This document shows, in pieces, positions 1 through 7,759 of a DNA stretch of 8,767 nt (positions are counted from its first letter, which is position 1; every line of letters starts with the position of its first letter). The position numbers were made by a program, and so were the translations under genes. The notes below the pieces were generated by a model that did not search any database, was not told the DNA's origin, and worked only from the letters and a program-made list of their open reading frames with translations. Source of the DNA: an uncultured Peptococcaceae bacterium (lineage in GTDB: Bacteria > Bacillota > Peptococcia > Peptococcales > Peptococcaceae); assembly GCA_938044045.1 (NCBI GenBank), contig CALIQN010000010.1, forward strand, positions 1 to 8,767, written 5' to 3'.

Positions 1-568
1 GTAAAACACCTTCATAATGTTCAGACCAATATTTTGCACTTTCAAAAGGATCAGTTGCCTTTTGCATATAGTCTTTTACTTTTTTATAGCCATGATTTAA
101 CTCATAACTCATTAACTCTAATTCTACCGTACTATCTAAAGTACGAGAACTAGCCTTCGCCCATCTATCACCATTGATTGTGTTACCGTCCCAACCTGAC
201 CATTGAAAGTACCCAGCAACTCCCCCTGATGAATTCGTTAGTTTAGGATCAAAGTCACTTTCTCTTTCAGCATTGGCAAGACTTCCACTTGCACCCTCTA
301 AAGTAAACTTCTCTTTAGATAATTGCCAGTTAAGAATCTTAATCACATCTTCTGCTCTTTCAACAGAGATATTCGCTTTTTGAGCCACTTCTTGCGCTGT
401 TAAACGTGTTCTTTTGCCAGTCGTAGAATCAGATGAACCTGAACTTCCAGCAACCACAGCACCCATGAAAAGTATCAAAATCAAGATAATAGGTAGAATA
501 GTTGTAAGATTCGACAAAAGAAAGGCAACTACATATTTTTTTACCTGATTCTTATTTTGATTCTTCAT
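1..568 (-). CDS. Conjugation-associated peptidoglycan hydrolase, C-terminal part cut off by the window edge
   Basis: The first 189 residues of a membrane-anchored cell-wall hydrolase that would cut peptidoglycan locally so that the mating channel can pass. Residues 1-11 are basic and probably cytoplasmic. A hydrophobic segment at about 12-41 is a membrane anchor or uncleaved signal, followed by a Gly/Ser-rich linker to about 50. Residues 75-189 resemble the phage tail-tip lysozyme family: the motif RESDFDP (102-108) is followed by N-x-SGG (112-116) and GYFQWSGW (119-126). Glu103 is the likely catalytic acid. The position matches cwlT of ICEBs1, orf14 of Tn916 and tcpG of pCW3. In such proteins a second catalytic domain (NlpC/P60 or CHAP) usually follows, but that part would lie off the left edge. 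The ATG at 566-568 overlaps the TAA of the preceding VirB6-like gene as TAATG, which implies translational coupling. The general role is well supported; the exact hydrolase family is less certain. Confidence 0.85.
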   Translation of the reverse strand, partial: MKNQNKNQVKKYVVAFLLSNLTTILPIILILILFMGAVVAGSSGSSDSTTGKRTRLTAQEVAQKANISVERAEDVIKILNWQLSKEKFTLEGASGSLANAERESDFDPKLTNSSGGVAGYFQWSGWDGNTINGDRWAKASSRTLDSTVELELMSYELNHGYKKVKDYMQKATDPFESAKYWSEHYEGVL

Positions 569-2709
569 TAAATCTTATTTCTCTTTCTATCTATCGTAAC
601 ATTCGGACGATTCTTTTTATTTTTTCTTCCTTGCTTTTTTGGACTAGAATTTACACCCTTAATTCGTTTTCCTTTTGGAGTATCAATTTTAGGATTCTTA
701 ACTGAATCCACCTGATTCATTCTAGGATTCTTAACTGAATCCACTTGATTCATTCTTTGTCCTTTTTTTGCTTGAAATTCTGCCTTTTTCCTTGCAAGTC
801 TTTGGTCTTTCAATCGCTTCACTTCAGCATAAGATGAATTTTTTATTTTTCCTTGAGATTCTGCCTTCGCTAATAAAGAATCTTTCTTTGAATCTAAGAC
901 TTTAAATTTATGAGATTCCTGATCTCTAAAAGCACTAGCACGAACCTTATAGAGCGAAGCCATAGCACGATTCCCCTTTTCTTTAAAGGAATTTACAGTA
1001 CCCCTTAATCCATGCTTCATGGAAGCGTATCTATTGCCAAATCTTCCAAGTGTTTCATTTTTAGGACTAGAATCATTAGATCGTAAATTTTTAAGGCGAG
1101 ATTGTAAATTGTCTTTACCCATCTTCAATCCACCTTTAGCAAACTGACCACCAGCAGAAATTCCACTCTTACCAGCACCAAGAACTCTTTCTCGTATTGC
1201 TTTAGTACCTCGATTGAGATTCAAGCCATTCATTCTATTTACAGGCAAGTGACCAATTCGTGAGAACATTGATAGAATCATATTCTTATTCTTAAATAAT
1301 AAGAACAAGAGAATCGCTTTTAGAAATATCACGATCAACACATTCTGTCCTACTGCAAAGCTAATAAAATCCGTTAATGAATTATAGAAGAACACAAACA
1401 GAGTTGTTGCTAACAAGGTCACAGATGATAGAATCAACATTGATATAGCCTTTTTATTGAATGAATGAATCAAACTTTCCATTGAAGGAAATAGACTAAC
1501 CAATAGAATAAATGGTAACAAGAGAATCAAGAAAATATAAACCATCAAGAAGAAGAATCTTGCAAGACCTAAGACTAGATAAACAATTCCTACTACGGTT
1601 ACATCAACAAGAGAGGATAAGGCATAGCTAAACTTTGCGCCCCACTCACTTTTCAACATTTTGTTTTCAGGATCTTTATCTTTAGCAATATCCTTGATTT
1701 TCTTACCACCAACAAGATAATCTCCATCACCTTGTTTATAACCAGCTAAATCTTCAAATTCTGCTTCTGATAACTGAAATTCTCCATCTTCTTTTACAGG
1801 CGAATTCATATACTTATAAGCTTTTACGATTGTTTCATTAAAATATACATCAATCGCATTAGAACTTTCACTAGTCAAAGTCTTTGTAATCTGACCATTA
1901 AGGGAAATCGTTGTCGTTCTAAATCCATCATACAAATGAGTTAATAAATACTTATTCTGTTCATTTACATTTATTTTGATAAAGTAAAGACCAATAAGCG
2001 TATAAATCAACAACATCTTAATAAATGCTTTAAGTACACTACCGTTACCAGTTGCGAACAAATACAACAGATACACAGCCATACTTGCACCGATAATGTA
2101 AACTATCTCTTTACTGAATAGAGAAGAAAATACTTTACTAGAGTTACCTATCACATTATTCAGCAAACTTGATACATCACTCATTCCCTCAACTGCATTA
2201 TAGATTCCAGCTATAATCGTGAAGATAAATTTTGACAACCAAAAAATAGCTTGCACAATGGAATTAAAGAAATAATTCATGTTTGAATCAAAACCAAAGA
2301 ATTTCTTATCAAAGTAAACCTTACTTGTTAGATCAGACATCTTCGACTTATAGTTATCATAAGTCAATTTTTTTGAATCTGCTTCCTTCTTTTTTAAGGC
2401 TTCTTTTCCTTCTAAATCCTTCTTTGCTCGTTCAATCGTATTCTTTGCAATTTCAGCATTACGATCTTTAATAACAGGCTTATTCGTATTCTTATCAAAT
2501 TCAATAATGTTAAAATTATTCTTTGGTAAATAATCTGTTCCAAGTCCACTATCCAGTTTAACTGAAGAATTAGAAGATGGAGTTGAAATTGAATTAGAAT
2601 TAAAAGCATTTATACCACTATTCGGCAAGGAAGGCTCAATCGCACCAGCAACAACCAAAGGAAAGAAAAAGATAGATAAAACTAACCCTAGTAAAATATT
2701 TCTTCTCAT
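568..2709 (-). CDS. VirB6-like polytopic conjugation channel protein (TcpH/ConG/Tn916 Orf15 type)
   Basis: A 713-residue inner-channel protein of the Gram-positive mating apparatus. It has a signal peptide (about 1-23, possible cleavage after Ala-Gly-Ala) and a Ser/Asn- then Lys-rich extracellular stretch to about 145. Membrane segments follow at about 148-172, 202-220 and 226-246, then a soluble loop (247-360), then further segments at about 364-407 (long, probably two passes), 422-442 and 453-472. The tail from 485 to 713 is strongly basic and probably cytoplasmic; in pCW3 the TcpH C-terminal part is known to contact other transfer proteins. Near its end an 11-residue unit, RMNQVDSVKNP, occurs twice in tandem (652-673). 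The family is inferred from topology and from position directly after the VirB4 ATPase and before the wall hydrolase, not from a short signature motif. A strong G-rich site (AGAAGGGGG) sits just before the ATG, and the gap to the ATPase gene is 11 bases. It is somewhat shorter than ICEBs1 ConG (about 815 residues). Confidence 0.85.
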   Translation of the reverse strand: MRRNILLGLVLSIFFFPLVVAGAIEPSLPNSGINAFNSNSISTPSSNSSVKLDSGLGTDYLPKNNFNIIEFDKNTNKPVIKDRNAEIAKNTIERAKKDLEGKEALKKKEADSKKLTYDNYKSKMSDLTSKVYFDKKFFGFDSNMNYFFNSIVQAIFWLSKFIFTIIAGIYNAVEGMSDVSSLLNNVIGNSSKVFSSLFSKEIVYIIGASMAVYLLYLFATGNGSVLKAFIKMLLIYTLIGLYFIKINVNEQNKYLLTHLYDGFRTTTISLNGQITKTLTSESSNAIDVYFNETIVKAYKYMNSPVKEDGEFQLSEAEFEDLAGYKQGDGDYLVGGKKIKDIAKDKDPENKMLKSEWGAKFSYALSSLVDVTVVGIVYLVLGLARFFFLMVYIFLILLLPFILLVSLFPSMESLIHSFNKKAISMLILSSVTLLATTLFVFFYNSLTDFISFAVGQNVLIVIFLKAILLFLLFKNKNMILSMFSRIGHLPVNRMNGLNLNRGTKAIRERVLGAGKSGISAGGQFAKGGLKMGKDNLQSRLKNLRSNDSSPKNETLGRFGNRYASMKHGLRGTVNSFKEKGNRAMASLYKVRASAFRDQESHKFKVLDSKKDSLLAKAESQGKIKNSSYAEVKRLKDQRLARKKAEFQAKKGQRMNQVDSVKNPRMNQVDSVKNPKIDTPKGKRIKGVNSSPKKQGRKNKKNRPNVTIDRKRNKI
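691..756 (-). repeat. Two tandem 33-bp units inside the VirB6-like gene
   Basis: Units at 691-723 and 724-756 differ by one base (711 versus 744, a C/T difference). Each encodes the 11 residues RMNQVDSVKNP in frame, so copy-number change would not break the gene. The difference falls at a third codon position and is silent, consistent with a fairly recent duplication. Confidence 0.9.
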
Positions 2710-2720
2710 TTTTCCCCCTT

Positions 2721-5228
2721 CTATTGTACTGACACTAAATTAGATTTAACTGTTTCAAACAATGGTAATAATTCAGGGAAGATCGTACCATCTACTGTAA
2801 TACGTTCTTTGCGACCAAATGTATCATAGTAGATACATTGTCCCATTGTCTGATTTTCAAGCCATGCTCTTGATAATTCATCATTTTCAACTCGTAAATG
2901 TTCCAATATTGCTTCTGTTTCTGTATTTTCAGGAAAAGCAAATAAAGTACCAAAACCAGTTGTATCAGCACTTGTTTTCAAATCTTTGACCGATTGAGTA
3001 ATAAGCACCAAGAAATTGTTAAATGATCGTCCAGTACGTTTAACACGGTTAACTACTTGCCTTCCAGCAGGAGTTGACATAATCTGCCATGCTTCATCAA
3101 GGTATAACATTGTTTCCTTGTCTTTCTCACGTTCTCCAAAAATCGCACAGAAATAAGTCAAAGCATACATAACAGTCAAACTTCTTAATTGTGTTTCAGT
3201 CATTTCATCTTTATCAGTCCCTTCAGGCATATCAAGACCAGCAATCTCAACAATAATTGTTTTATCATCAGTCTTTAGAACTTCTTGACTACCATCAGAG
3301 AAACATAATGATAACAATGAATTTTTAGAAATTCTCTTTAGTAAATATCCAGCAGTTGAAACTTCATCTTTTGATGATTTTTCCAATCCATCAAAAACTT
3401 GTAACATACCAACCTTTTCACCAGCTTTTCTACGCTCAATCACTTTATCAAGTGAATCTAACAGGTGAGGTTTAATTTTAATATAGGTATCCTTATCCAA
3501 TACAGAAGCAACAAGTACGGTTGCCAACTCTGTCAACTCCCCTTCATCTTGAAGGAATGAGAACGGATCAAGAACACCTTTATTTTCTTCCTTACGCATA
3601 TCCAAGGTAATAAAGCGAATAGATCGAATGTATTCTTGTAATTCTTCAGATTCACCTTTTTCTTCCAAATCAGCTAACACAGATAAATATTGTGTACGCA
3701 TTTCAGCTTTTGGATCGACATACAACACTTTAGCTTTTAACAATGAATGATAAGTAAAGAGTAATTTTGTTAAGAATGACTTACCGTTACCAGTTGCACC
3801 AGTAATCGCTGTATGAGGATTGCTTGTTTCTTTACCATGCACACCAATTTTATTAGCTTGTAACAAGTTAGTAAATACAACATTCGTGCTATTATCTAAT
3901 GCACGTTTAAAATCTCCATACCATGAAGCACTTTCTTTATCAATTCGACCAATAGGAAATCCAACATCTGTACCTACTTTTTTCTTCGTAAAGAACAAAT
4001 TCTCACAAAGCGCACGCAGACTTGAATATTGTAAGAAACCTTCTCTATCACCATCAATCAATTCAGTCATTCTGAATTTATAGAATAGATATACTTGATC
4101 AGCAACAGCCTTCACAATTTCAACTTCCATATCTTTCAATCTTGAAGCTAAAATATCATACTTCACATTCAATTCTTCAATGCTATCACCAGTAATCTGT
4201 AATAGGTGAAGGAACATAACCATAGGCTCATTATTATCAGCTTTTTCTTGATAATCTTCTAGTAACTCATAACTTTCTAAGACTTCAATTTTTTGAACAT
4301 CAAAATTTTCTGCTGTTTCAGTAACAGTATTTCCAAGATTTTTGCGCTTATTTCTTGCCCTTGTACTCAAAGAATAAAATCCACTTTTAGTTGAAAATTT
4401 CACTTTCAACGCTTTATTTACAGGAAAACCAATATTCTTAATTTCTTCATCTAAATGAAGATAAGAAACATTCTTTGGATAAGCATATACAGGAATGGTT
4501 GCTACATAACTTTCTTCTTCACCGTTTACCAGCTTCAAAGTGTTACCTGATCCAATTTCAATAATTGTTTCATCAACATTCTCAATCGAATTTTGAAGGG
4601 CAATAATTTCACTATCTTTATCATAGTATTGACCATTTAAGAAATGAATTCGATTCAACAACATCAAATCTTCTTTGACTACTTCTTGAATATTCAAAGC
4701 GTATAATTTTGTCTGAATCAATTCTTTTTGATCCTGCCATTCCTTCGACCAATCGACCTTCGGTAATTCTTCAAAACCAACCATTTTCATCGCTGTCTTT
4801 CTAAAGTTAGCAATAGACTGCTTCACCGTCACTTTGAAATCAGACGATACATTGACTGATTTTAAAGGCACTACTAGATAATCTTTTGATTCTACCAAGT
4901 ATGTAACTTCTTCTTCTAAACGTTCTGCCATATTCGAAATCACATAATTGGCTAATGGACTTGTACCAACACCCTGCTCAATATCGTGAGAAAGCAACTC
5001 AATTTTTTTTGCCAATTCTAAGTCAAAATTCAGAGTATAGATTCCAAAATCACCATATTCAGCAATACTTGACAAGTAATTAAACACTAAATCTTTTGAA
5101 TCTTCTTTCTCACCATCTTCAATGGTATTGATCACTTGTGGCTCAACTTCAAATACAGCCAGCACACTTCCATCTTTCAAGAGAATCAAGCTATCATCTA
5201 TCGCCCAAATATTATTCGTTAATTCCAC
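2721..5228 (-). CDS. VirB4-family conjugation ATPase (TcpF/ConE/Tn916 Orf16 type)
   Basis: An 835-residue cytoplasmic, membrane-associated ATPase that powers the mating channel, a type IV secretion motor of the HerA/FtsK superfamily. The N-terminal half (about 1-420) has no membrane segment and would contact the channel. The C-terminal half is the RecA-like motor: Walker A GATGNGKS at 477-484 (Lys483), Walker B TMLYLDEAW with Asp711-Glu712, an ITQS motif with Gln745, and a basic stretch with Arg728, Arg731 and Arg734 that could supply the arginine finger. The length is almost the same as ICEBs1 ConE (831). The start is GTG (5226-5228), inside the end of the TcpE-like gene with a 17-base overlap; a purine-rich stretch GTGAGAAG lies ahead of it. 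The frame is intact and the key residues are present, so the protein is probably active. The overlap suggests that ConD and ConE are made together. Confidence 0.96.
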   Translation of the reverse strand: MELTNNIWAIDDSLILLKDGSVLAVFEVEPQVINTIEDGEKEDSKDLVFNYLSSIAEYGDFGIYTLNFDLELAKKIELLSHDIEQGVGTSPLANYVISNMAERLEEEVTYLVESKDYLVVPLKSVNVSSDFKVTVKQSIANFRKTAMKMVGFEELPKVDWSKEWQDQKELIQTKLYALNIQEVVKEDLMLLNRIHFLNGQYYDKDSEIIALQNSIENVDETIIEIGSGNTLKLVNGEEESYVATIPVYAYPKNVSYLHLDEEIKNIGFPVNKALKVKFSTKSGFYSLSTRARNKRKNLGNTVTETAENFDVQKIEVLESYELLEDYQEKADNNEPMVMFLHLLQITGDSIEELNVKYDILASRLKDMEVEIVKAVADQVYLFYKFRMTELIDGDREGFLQYSSLRALCENLFFTKKKVGTDVGFPIGRIDKESASWYGDFKRALDNSTNVVFTNLLQANKIGVHGKETSNPHTAITGATGNGKSFLTKLLFTYHSLLKAKVLYVDPKAEMRTQYLSVLADLEEKGESEELQEYIRSIRFITLDMRKEENKGVLDPFSFLQDEGELTELATVLVASVLDKDTYIKIKPHLLDSLDKVIERRKAGEKVGMLQVFDGLEKSSKDEVSTAGYLLKRISKNSLLSLCFSDGSQEVLKTDDKTIIVEIAGLDMPEGTDKDEMTETQLRSLTVMYALTYFCAIFGEREKDKETMLYLDEAWQIMSTPAGRQVVNRVKRTGRSFNNFLVLITQSVKDLKTSADTTGFGTLFAFPENTETEAILEHLRVENDELSRAWLENQTMGQCIYYDTFGRKERITVDGTIFPELLPLFETVKSNLVSVQ

Positions 5229-5604
5229 GATAAATTCTTCTCACTTTCTCATATTTTTTACCTTTACAGAGATACATTGAATCTCTTCGACTATCATATT
5301 TAAACCAAAATTTAAAATAATCAACTAAGAATCGAAACAATGTTTTTCCATCAATTTTATTTTCAGCTAGTAAATTTCCACACCACCAGCCAATGAACAA
5401 TGAACCCATGAATCGAAAACCCCAATCCAATAAGGGTACATACCCTAGCAAGAACCACGATAGAGCGAAACTTACTAGAGTATAGATAATAGTTGACATT
5501 TTAAGGGCAAACGGTAAACTGAAATCTTCATTTATCTTATGCACCCATATAGGCTGTCTAAAAGCAGTAGTGTAAATATACAGCTTTTTATCTTCTCTTT
5601 TCAT
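5212..5604 (-). CDS. TcpE-family conjugation membrane protein (ConD/Tn916 Orf17 type)
   Basis: A 130-residue small integral membrane protein of the mating channel. Residues 8-22 (YIYTTAFRQPIWVHKI) are typical of the N-terminal cytoplasmic part of TcpE proteins. Two membrane segments follow at about 31-56 and 59-80, then a basic and aromatic cytoplasmic tail (KTLFRFLVDYFKFWFKYDSR, 87-106). In pCW3, TcpE is needed for transfer; in ICEBs1 the equivalent ConD is essential. It lies directly before the VirB4 ATPase as in Tn916 and ICEBs1, and overlaps it by 17 bases. The ATG follows an AGTAGGA site that itself overlaps the TAG stop of the preceding small gene, 9 bases away. Confidence 0.9.
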   Translation of the reverse strand: MKREDKKLYIYTTAFRQPIWVHKINEDFSLPFALKMSTIIYTLVSFALSWFLLGYVPLLDWGFRFMGSLFIGWWCGNLLAENKIDGKTLFRFLVDYFKFWFKYDSRRDSMYLCKGKKYEKVRRIYRGINE

Positions 5605-5613
5605 AGCGTAGTC

Positions 5614-5832
5614 CTACTTGAATACTTCAAGCACTTTAGACCAAATTGTATTGGTTGCACGCAAAACTGATTCAGGATTATCTAGGAAATAAATAATAAA
5701 TCCTGCAATTAGAACCGTTCCTACAATCGTTCCAACTTTTTGATCCTTCCACGCTTTAAGAACCTTTGTACCAGCGAAAAATGCTACTGCTGGAATACCA
5801 AGTTTTGCTACTAAAAATTGAAATAATGCCAT
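5614..5832 (-). CDS. Small TcpD/ConC-like conjugation membrane protein
   Basis: A 72-residue protein with two hydrophobic stretches, about 5-24 and 34-51, separated by a short basic loop (KVLKAWKDQK), and an amphipathic C-terminal end. No enzymatic motif is present or expected. Its place between TcpC and TcpE matches conC in ICEBs1 and tcpD in pCW3, which is the main basis for the name; sequence alone would only say small membrane protein. The ribosome binding site AAAGGAGAA is made of the last three codons before the stop of the TcpC-like gene, only 5 bases separate the two reading frames, and translation is probably coupled. Confidence 0.8.
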   Translation of the reverse strand: MALFQFLVAKLGIPAVAFFAGTKVLKAWKDQKVGTIVGTVLIAGFIIYFLDNPESVLRATNTIWSKVLEVFK

Positions 5833-5837
5833 TTGTT

Positions 5838-6773
5838 TTATTCTCCTTTATCATCTTTTTTATTGAAATCTGCTGGAATCGTATGATCCATTTTTTCTAC
5901 AAAATAACTATCTTTATCTTCTCTTAACTCAAAGCTAAAGTTTTCACTATGAGTTGTACCTGCAACTTCAAAGGTTACTTGCACATAGGCAAGAATCTTA
6001 CCATCTTTTTCTTTAAAATAGGTATAATCTAAACTCTTGAAAGTTGCACCACCAATAGACTTAATATCTTTTGAAATCAAGTCTAGGTTTGCTTGACTTG
6101 TCGTATAGTTCTTAAAGAATAGTTCTAAGAAAGAAATCAATTTCTTGCGCTTTCCTTCTTCCAAATCATCTTTAGCAATCAAAGATACCATACTGTCCTT
6201 ATCTACTCCATCAGCTTTAAAATCGCTCACAGGAGAAAACCAAGGCAAGCCAGCTACATAATATTTACCATCTTTCTCACCGTAAGGAATCGAAAATTCA
6301 ATTCCTACACGCTGACTTTTATCATCTTTCTTCGTATCATAAACAACACGATAAACAGCAATACCGTCTTTTGCTGTCAGCATTCTTGCACTAACTACTG
6401 ACATTTCTTGTTTCAACTGTCCTTGATTCTTCACATCAGGAACACTACCATAATAGTTATTCAGTTTTGAAACATCATCATCAGACGAGCCAGCTTGTGA
6501 ATTGTAAGTAAAATATCGACTTACATAACCATCTAAAAACTGTTCCAGCTTACGATCAGTTTCTTTTTTTGTTTCAACAACTGCCGTATTCGATAATCTT
6601 TCATTTACCCTAACAGCAGTCCTCATTGAAATAAATATTGTCAAACCACAGAGAAAAAGAAAAAAAGCTAAACCAAATAAAAAAATCTGATTCGACCTCT
6701 TTTGACTTACCTTCTTCATTCTGACTTGCTTTTGTTTTTCTTTTCGTGGTTTCTTCAACTCAAAATTTCTCAA
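5838..6773 (-). CDS. TcpC-family conjugation scaffold protein (ConB/Tn916 Orf13 type)
   Basis: A bitopic membrane protein that in pCW3 and ICEBs1 is required for transfer and helps assemble the channel. A strongly basic cytoplasmic start (KKPRKEKQKQVRMKK) is followed by one membrane segment (IFLFGLAFFLFLCGLTIFI) and then about 250 residues outside the cell. These fit two NTF2-like domains, the architecture known for pCW3 TcpC. I chose the TTG at 6771-6773 (311 residues) because GGAAGG lies 7 bases before it. The longest frame opens at another TTG (6809, 323 residues), but there the purine run touches the start codon with no spacer. With the chosen start there is a 25-base gap after the preceding gene instead of an 11-base overlap. 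In Tn916 this gene lies at the far end of the operon; here it is first, as in ICEBs1. Confidence 0.88.
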   Translation of the reverse strand: MRNFELKKPRKEKQKQVRMKKVSQKRSNQIFLFGLAFFLFLCGLTIFISMRTAVRVNERLSNTAVVETKKETDRKLEQFLDGYVSRYFTYNSQAGSSDDDVSKLNNYYGSVPDVKNQGQLKQEMSVVSARMLTAKDGIAVYRVVYDTKKDDKSQRVGIEFSIPYGEKDGKYYVAGLPWFSPVSDFKADGVDKDSMVSLIAKDDLEEGKRKKLISFLELFFKNYTTSQANLDLISKDIKSIGGATFKSLDYTYFKEKDGKILAYVQVTFEVAGTTHSENFSFELREDKDSYFVEKMDHTIPADFNKKDDKGE

Positions 6774-6780
6774 TATCTTT

Positions 6781-6786
6781 CCTTCC
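6781..6786 (-). promoter_or_regulatory. Ribosome binding site that decides the TcpC start
   Basis: GGAAGG on the minus strand with a 7-base spacer to the TTG at 6771-6773. It lies in the gap after the TAA of the 157-residue gene. It favours the TTG at 6773 over the one at 6809. Confidence 0.6.
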
Positions 6787-6798
6787 TTTTTTAAAAAT

Positions 6799-7272
6799 TT
6801 AAAGAACAACCTTTCTATAAAATCCTGCAGGAGTATTTAAAACTTCTCCCTGATCTATGAATCCCTGAAATACTGTCAACCAGTTCCCACAGCTAAAAAA
6901 GTAATTGATAACTGATTCATAATCTAACTCTTTTGTCAACTCAACCATTGTCTTAACTTCATCTTTAGAACAAAATCTATAATATGTAGTTACAATTTGA
7001 GTTACAGGCACATAACGCTGCAACTGAAATTTCACAATAAACTCGTCGCCATCATACAATTCCAATACAGCTTTTTTTAGTAAATAAACTTCGTCCAAAG
7101 ACATCACCTTATCTACTTCCCAATCAGATATACCACAGACAAAAAAGTTACCTTTATCAATCCCTCTTTCATTCATTCTTTCAAGAACTTGATCTTGAGT
7201 ATACCTCATAATATCCAGCTCACAGAGAAATTCAAAATTTCCTTCTCTTAAAACTCGTATATTCGCTATCAT
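6799..7272 (-). CDS. Divergent ArdA-like protein, 157 residues, function unproven
   Basis: A moderately acidic soluble protein without signal peptide or membrane segment. Residues 4-70 follow the pattern of the first domain of Tn916 ArdA: an N-terminal strand, a helix, then GISDWEVDKVMSLDEVYLL (47-65), which lines up with the ArdA stretch with IHDYE and, further on, SIGELNRL. The C-terminal half contains NYFFSCGNWL (123-132) and ends in GFYRKVV, near where ArdA ends in GIFEIVY. However, the ArdA signature Y-x-DY-x-x-(F/Y)GR is missing, so binding to type I restriction enzymes is a guess. Its ATG overlaps the TGA of the preceding ArdA-like gene as ATGA, and no good ribosome binding site is visible, so it is probably translated by coupling. 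It precedes the TcpC gene, roughly the place of ardA before the transfer genes in Tn916. The gene is real with high confidence; the family call is tentative. Confidence 0.6.
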   Translation of the reverse strand: MIANIRVLREGNFEFLCELDIMRYTQDQVLERMNERGIDKGNFFVCGISDWEVDKVMSLDEVYLLKKAVLELYDGDEFIVKFQLQRYVPVTQIVTTYYRFCSKDEVKTMVELTKELDYESVINYFFSCGNWLTVFQGFIDQGEVLNTPAGFYRKVVL

Positions 7273-7736
7273 CTTGACACAAAGTAACCTCTACCAGTAA
7301 AGCTACCACCTTCTGAAAGACTAACAGCACGCCCAAACTTATCATAATCAAAATACCGTTTTAATGTTTCAATCGAATAATTAAAATCATCATCTTCAAC
7401 AGTACGTTTTCCTAAATCATAATAAGTATTGACATCAGGATATAGCCAACAACCTTCAAAGTCAGCATTTAATAAGGAAAGTGCATTAGATTTTTTACAC
7501 TCAATAAATGTAAGAACCAAATTTTCATCAACATTTTCCAATCTTTTAGCAAGCCTATTCGCTAAATCCAAAGTTAAACCTTCACAATTCAAAGTAGGTA
7601 AAGATTCAATCGAATCAATAGTTACCTCAATTTCTTCACCATCATAGCCAAATCGTTCAGCAACTTCTTCACTAGAAATTGGAAGCAGGACACGTATAGC
7701 GATTCCTTTATAAACAACCAAAGCCATTAAATCCAT
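7269..7736 (-). CDS. ArdA-family antirestriction protein, 155 residues
   Basis: ArdA proteins mimic DNA and block type I restriction-modification enzymes, protecting element DNA on entry to a new host. The C-terminal part is the best evidence: LKRYFDYDKFGRAVSL (125-140), followed by GGSF and GYF, matches the third-domain pattern L-x-x-Y-x-DY-x-x-(F/Y)GR...L...G-x-F of Tn916 ArdA. The first 70 residues also follow ArdA domain 1: a strand, LPISSEEVAERFGY (18-31), IEVTIDSIES (36-45), then a Leu-rich helix. By hand count there are about 28 Asp/Glu to 16 Lys/Arg, including an EDDD run (114-117), fitting a DNA mimic. The length is close to Tn916 ArdA (about 166). The start ATG at 7734-7736 follows AAGGAAGGAG with a rather long spacer of about 11 bases; a second ATG three codons later is possible. 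It overlaps the next gene as ATGA. I assign no symbol because the similarity is distant. Confidence 0.72.
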   Translation of the reverse strand: MDLMALVVYKGIAIRVLLPISSEEVAERFGYDGEEIEVTIDSIESLPTLNCEGLTLDLANRLAKRLENVDENLVLTFIECKKSNALSLLNADFEGCWLYPDVNTYYDLGKRTVEDDDFNYSIETLKRYFDYDKFGRAVSLSEGGSFTGRGYFVSR

Positions 7737-7759
7737 TTTTTTGTTTTCTCCTTCCTTAA

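Noticed and set aside
2283..2609. Small open frames on both strands within the VirB6-like gene
   Set aside because: They are shadows of the coding frame, with low-complexity composition and no ribosome binding sites.
3820..4083. Plus-strand open frame of 87 codons opposite the VirB4 gene
   Set aside because: It lies wholly within a conserved ATPase gene and has no supporting signals.
6774..6809. Longer TcpC reading frame starting with TTG at 6809
   Set aside because: The purine run AGAAAGG directly touches this TTG with no spacer, while the TTG at 6773 has GGAAGG at a 7-base distance. The longer form remains possible.
7429..7647. Plus-strand open frame of 72 codons opposite the ArdA-like gene
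   Set aside because: It is antisense to a recognisable gene, with no promoter or ribosome binding site.
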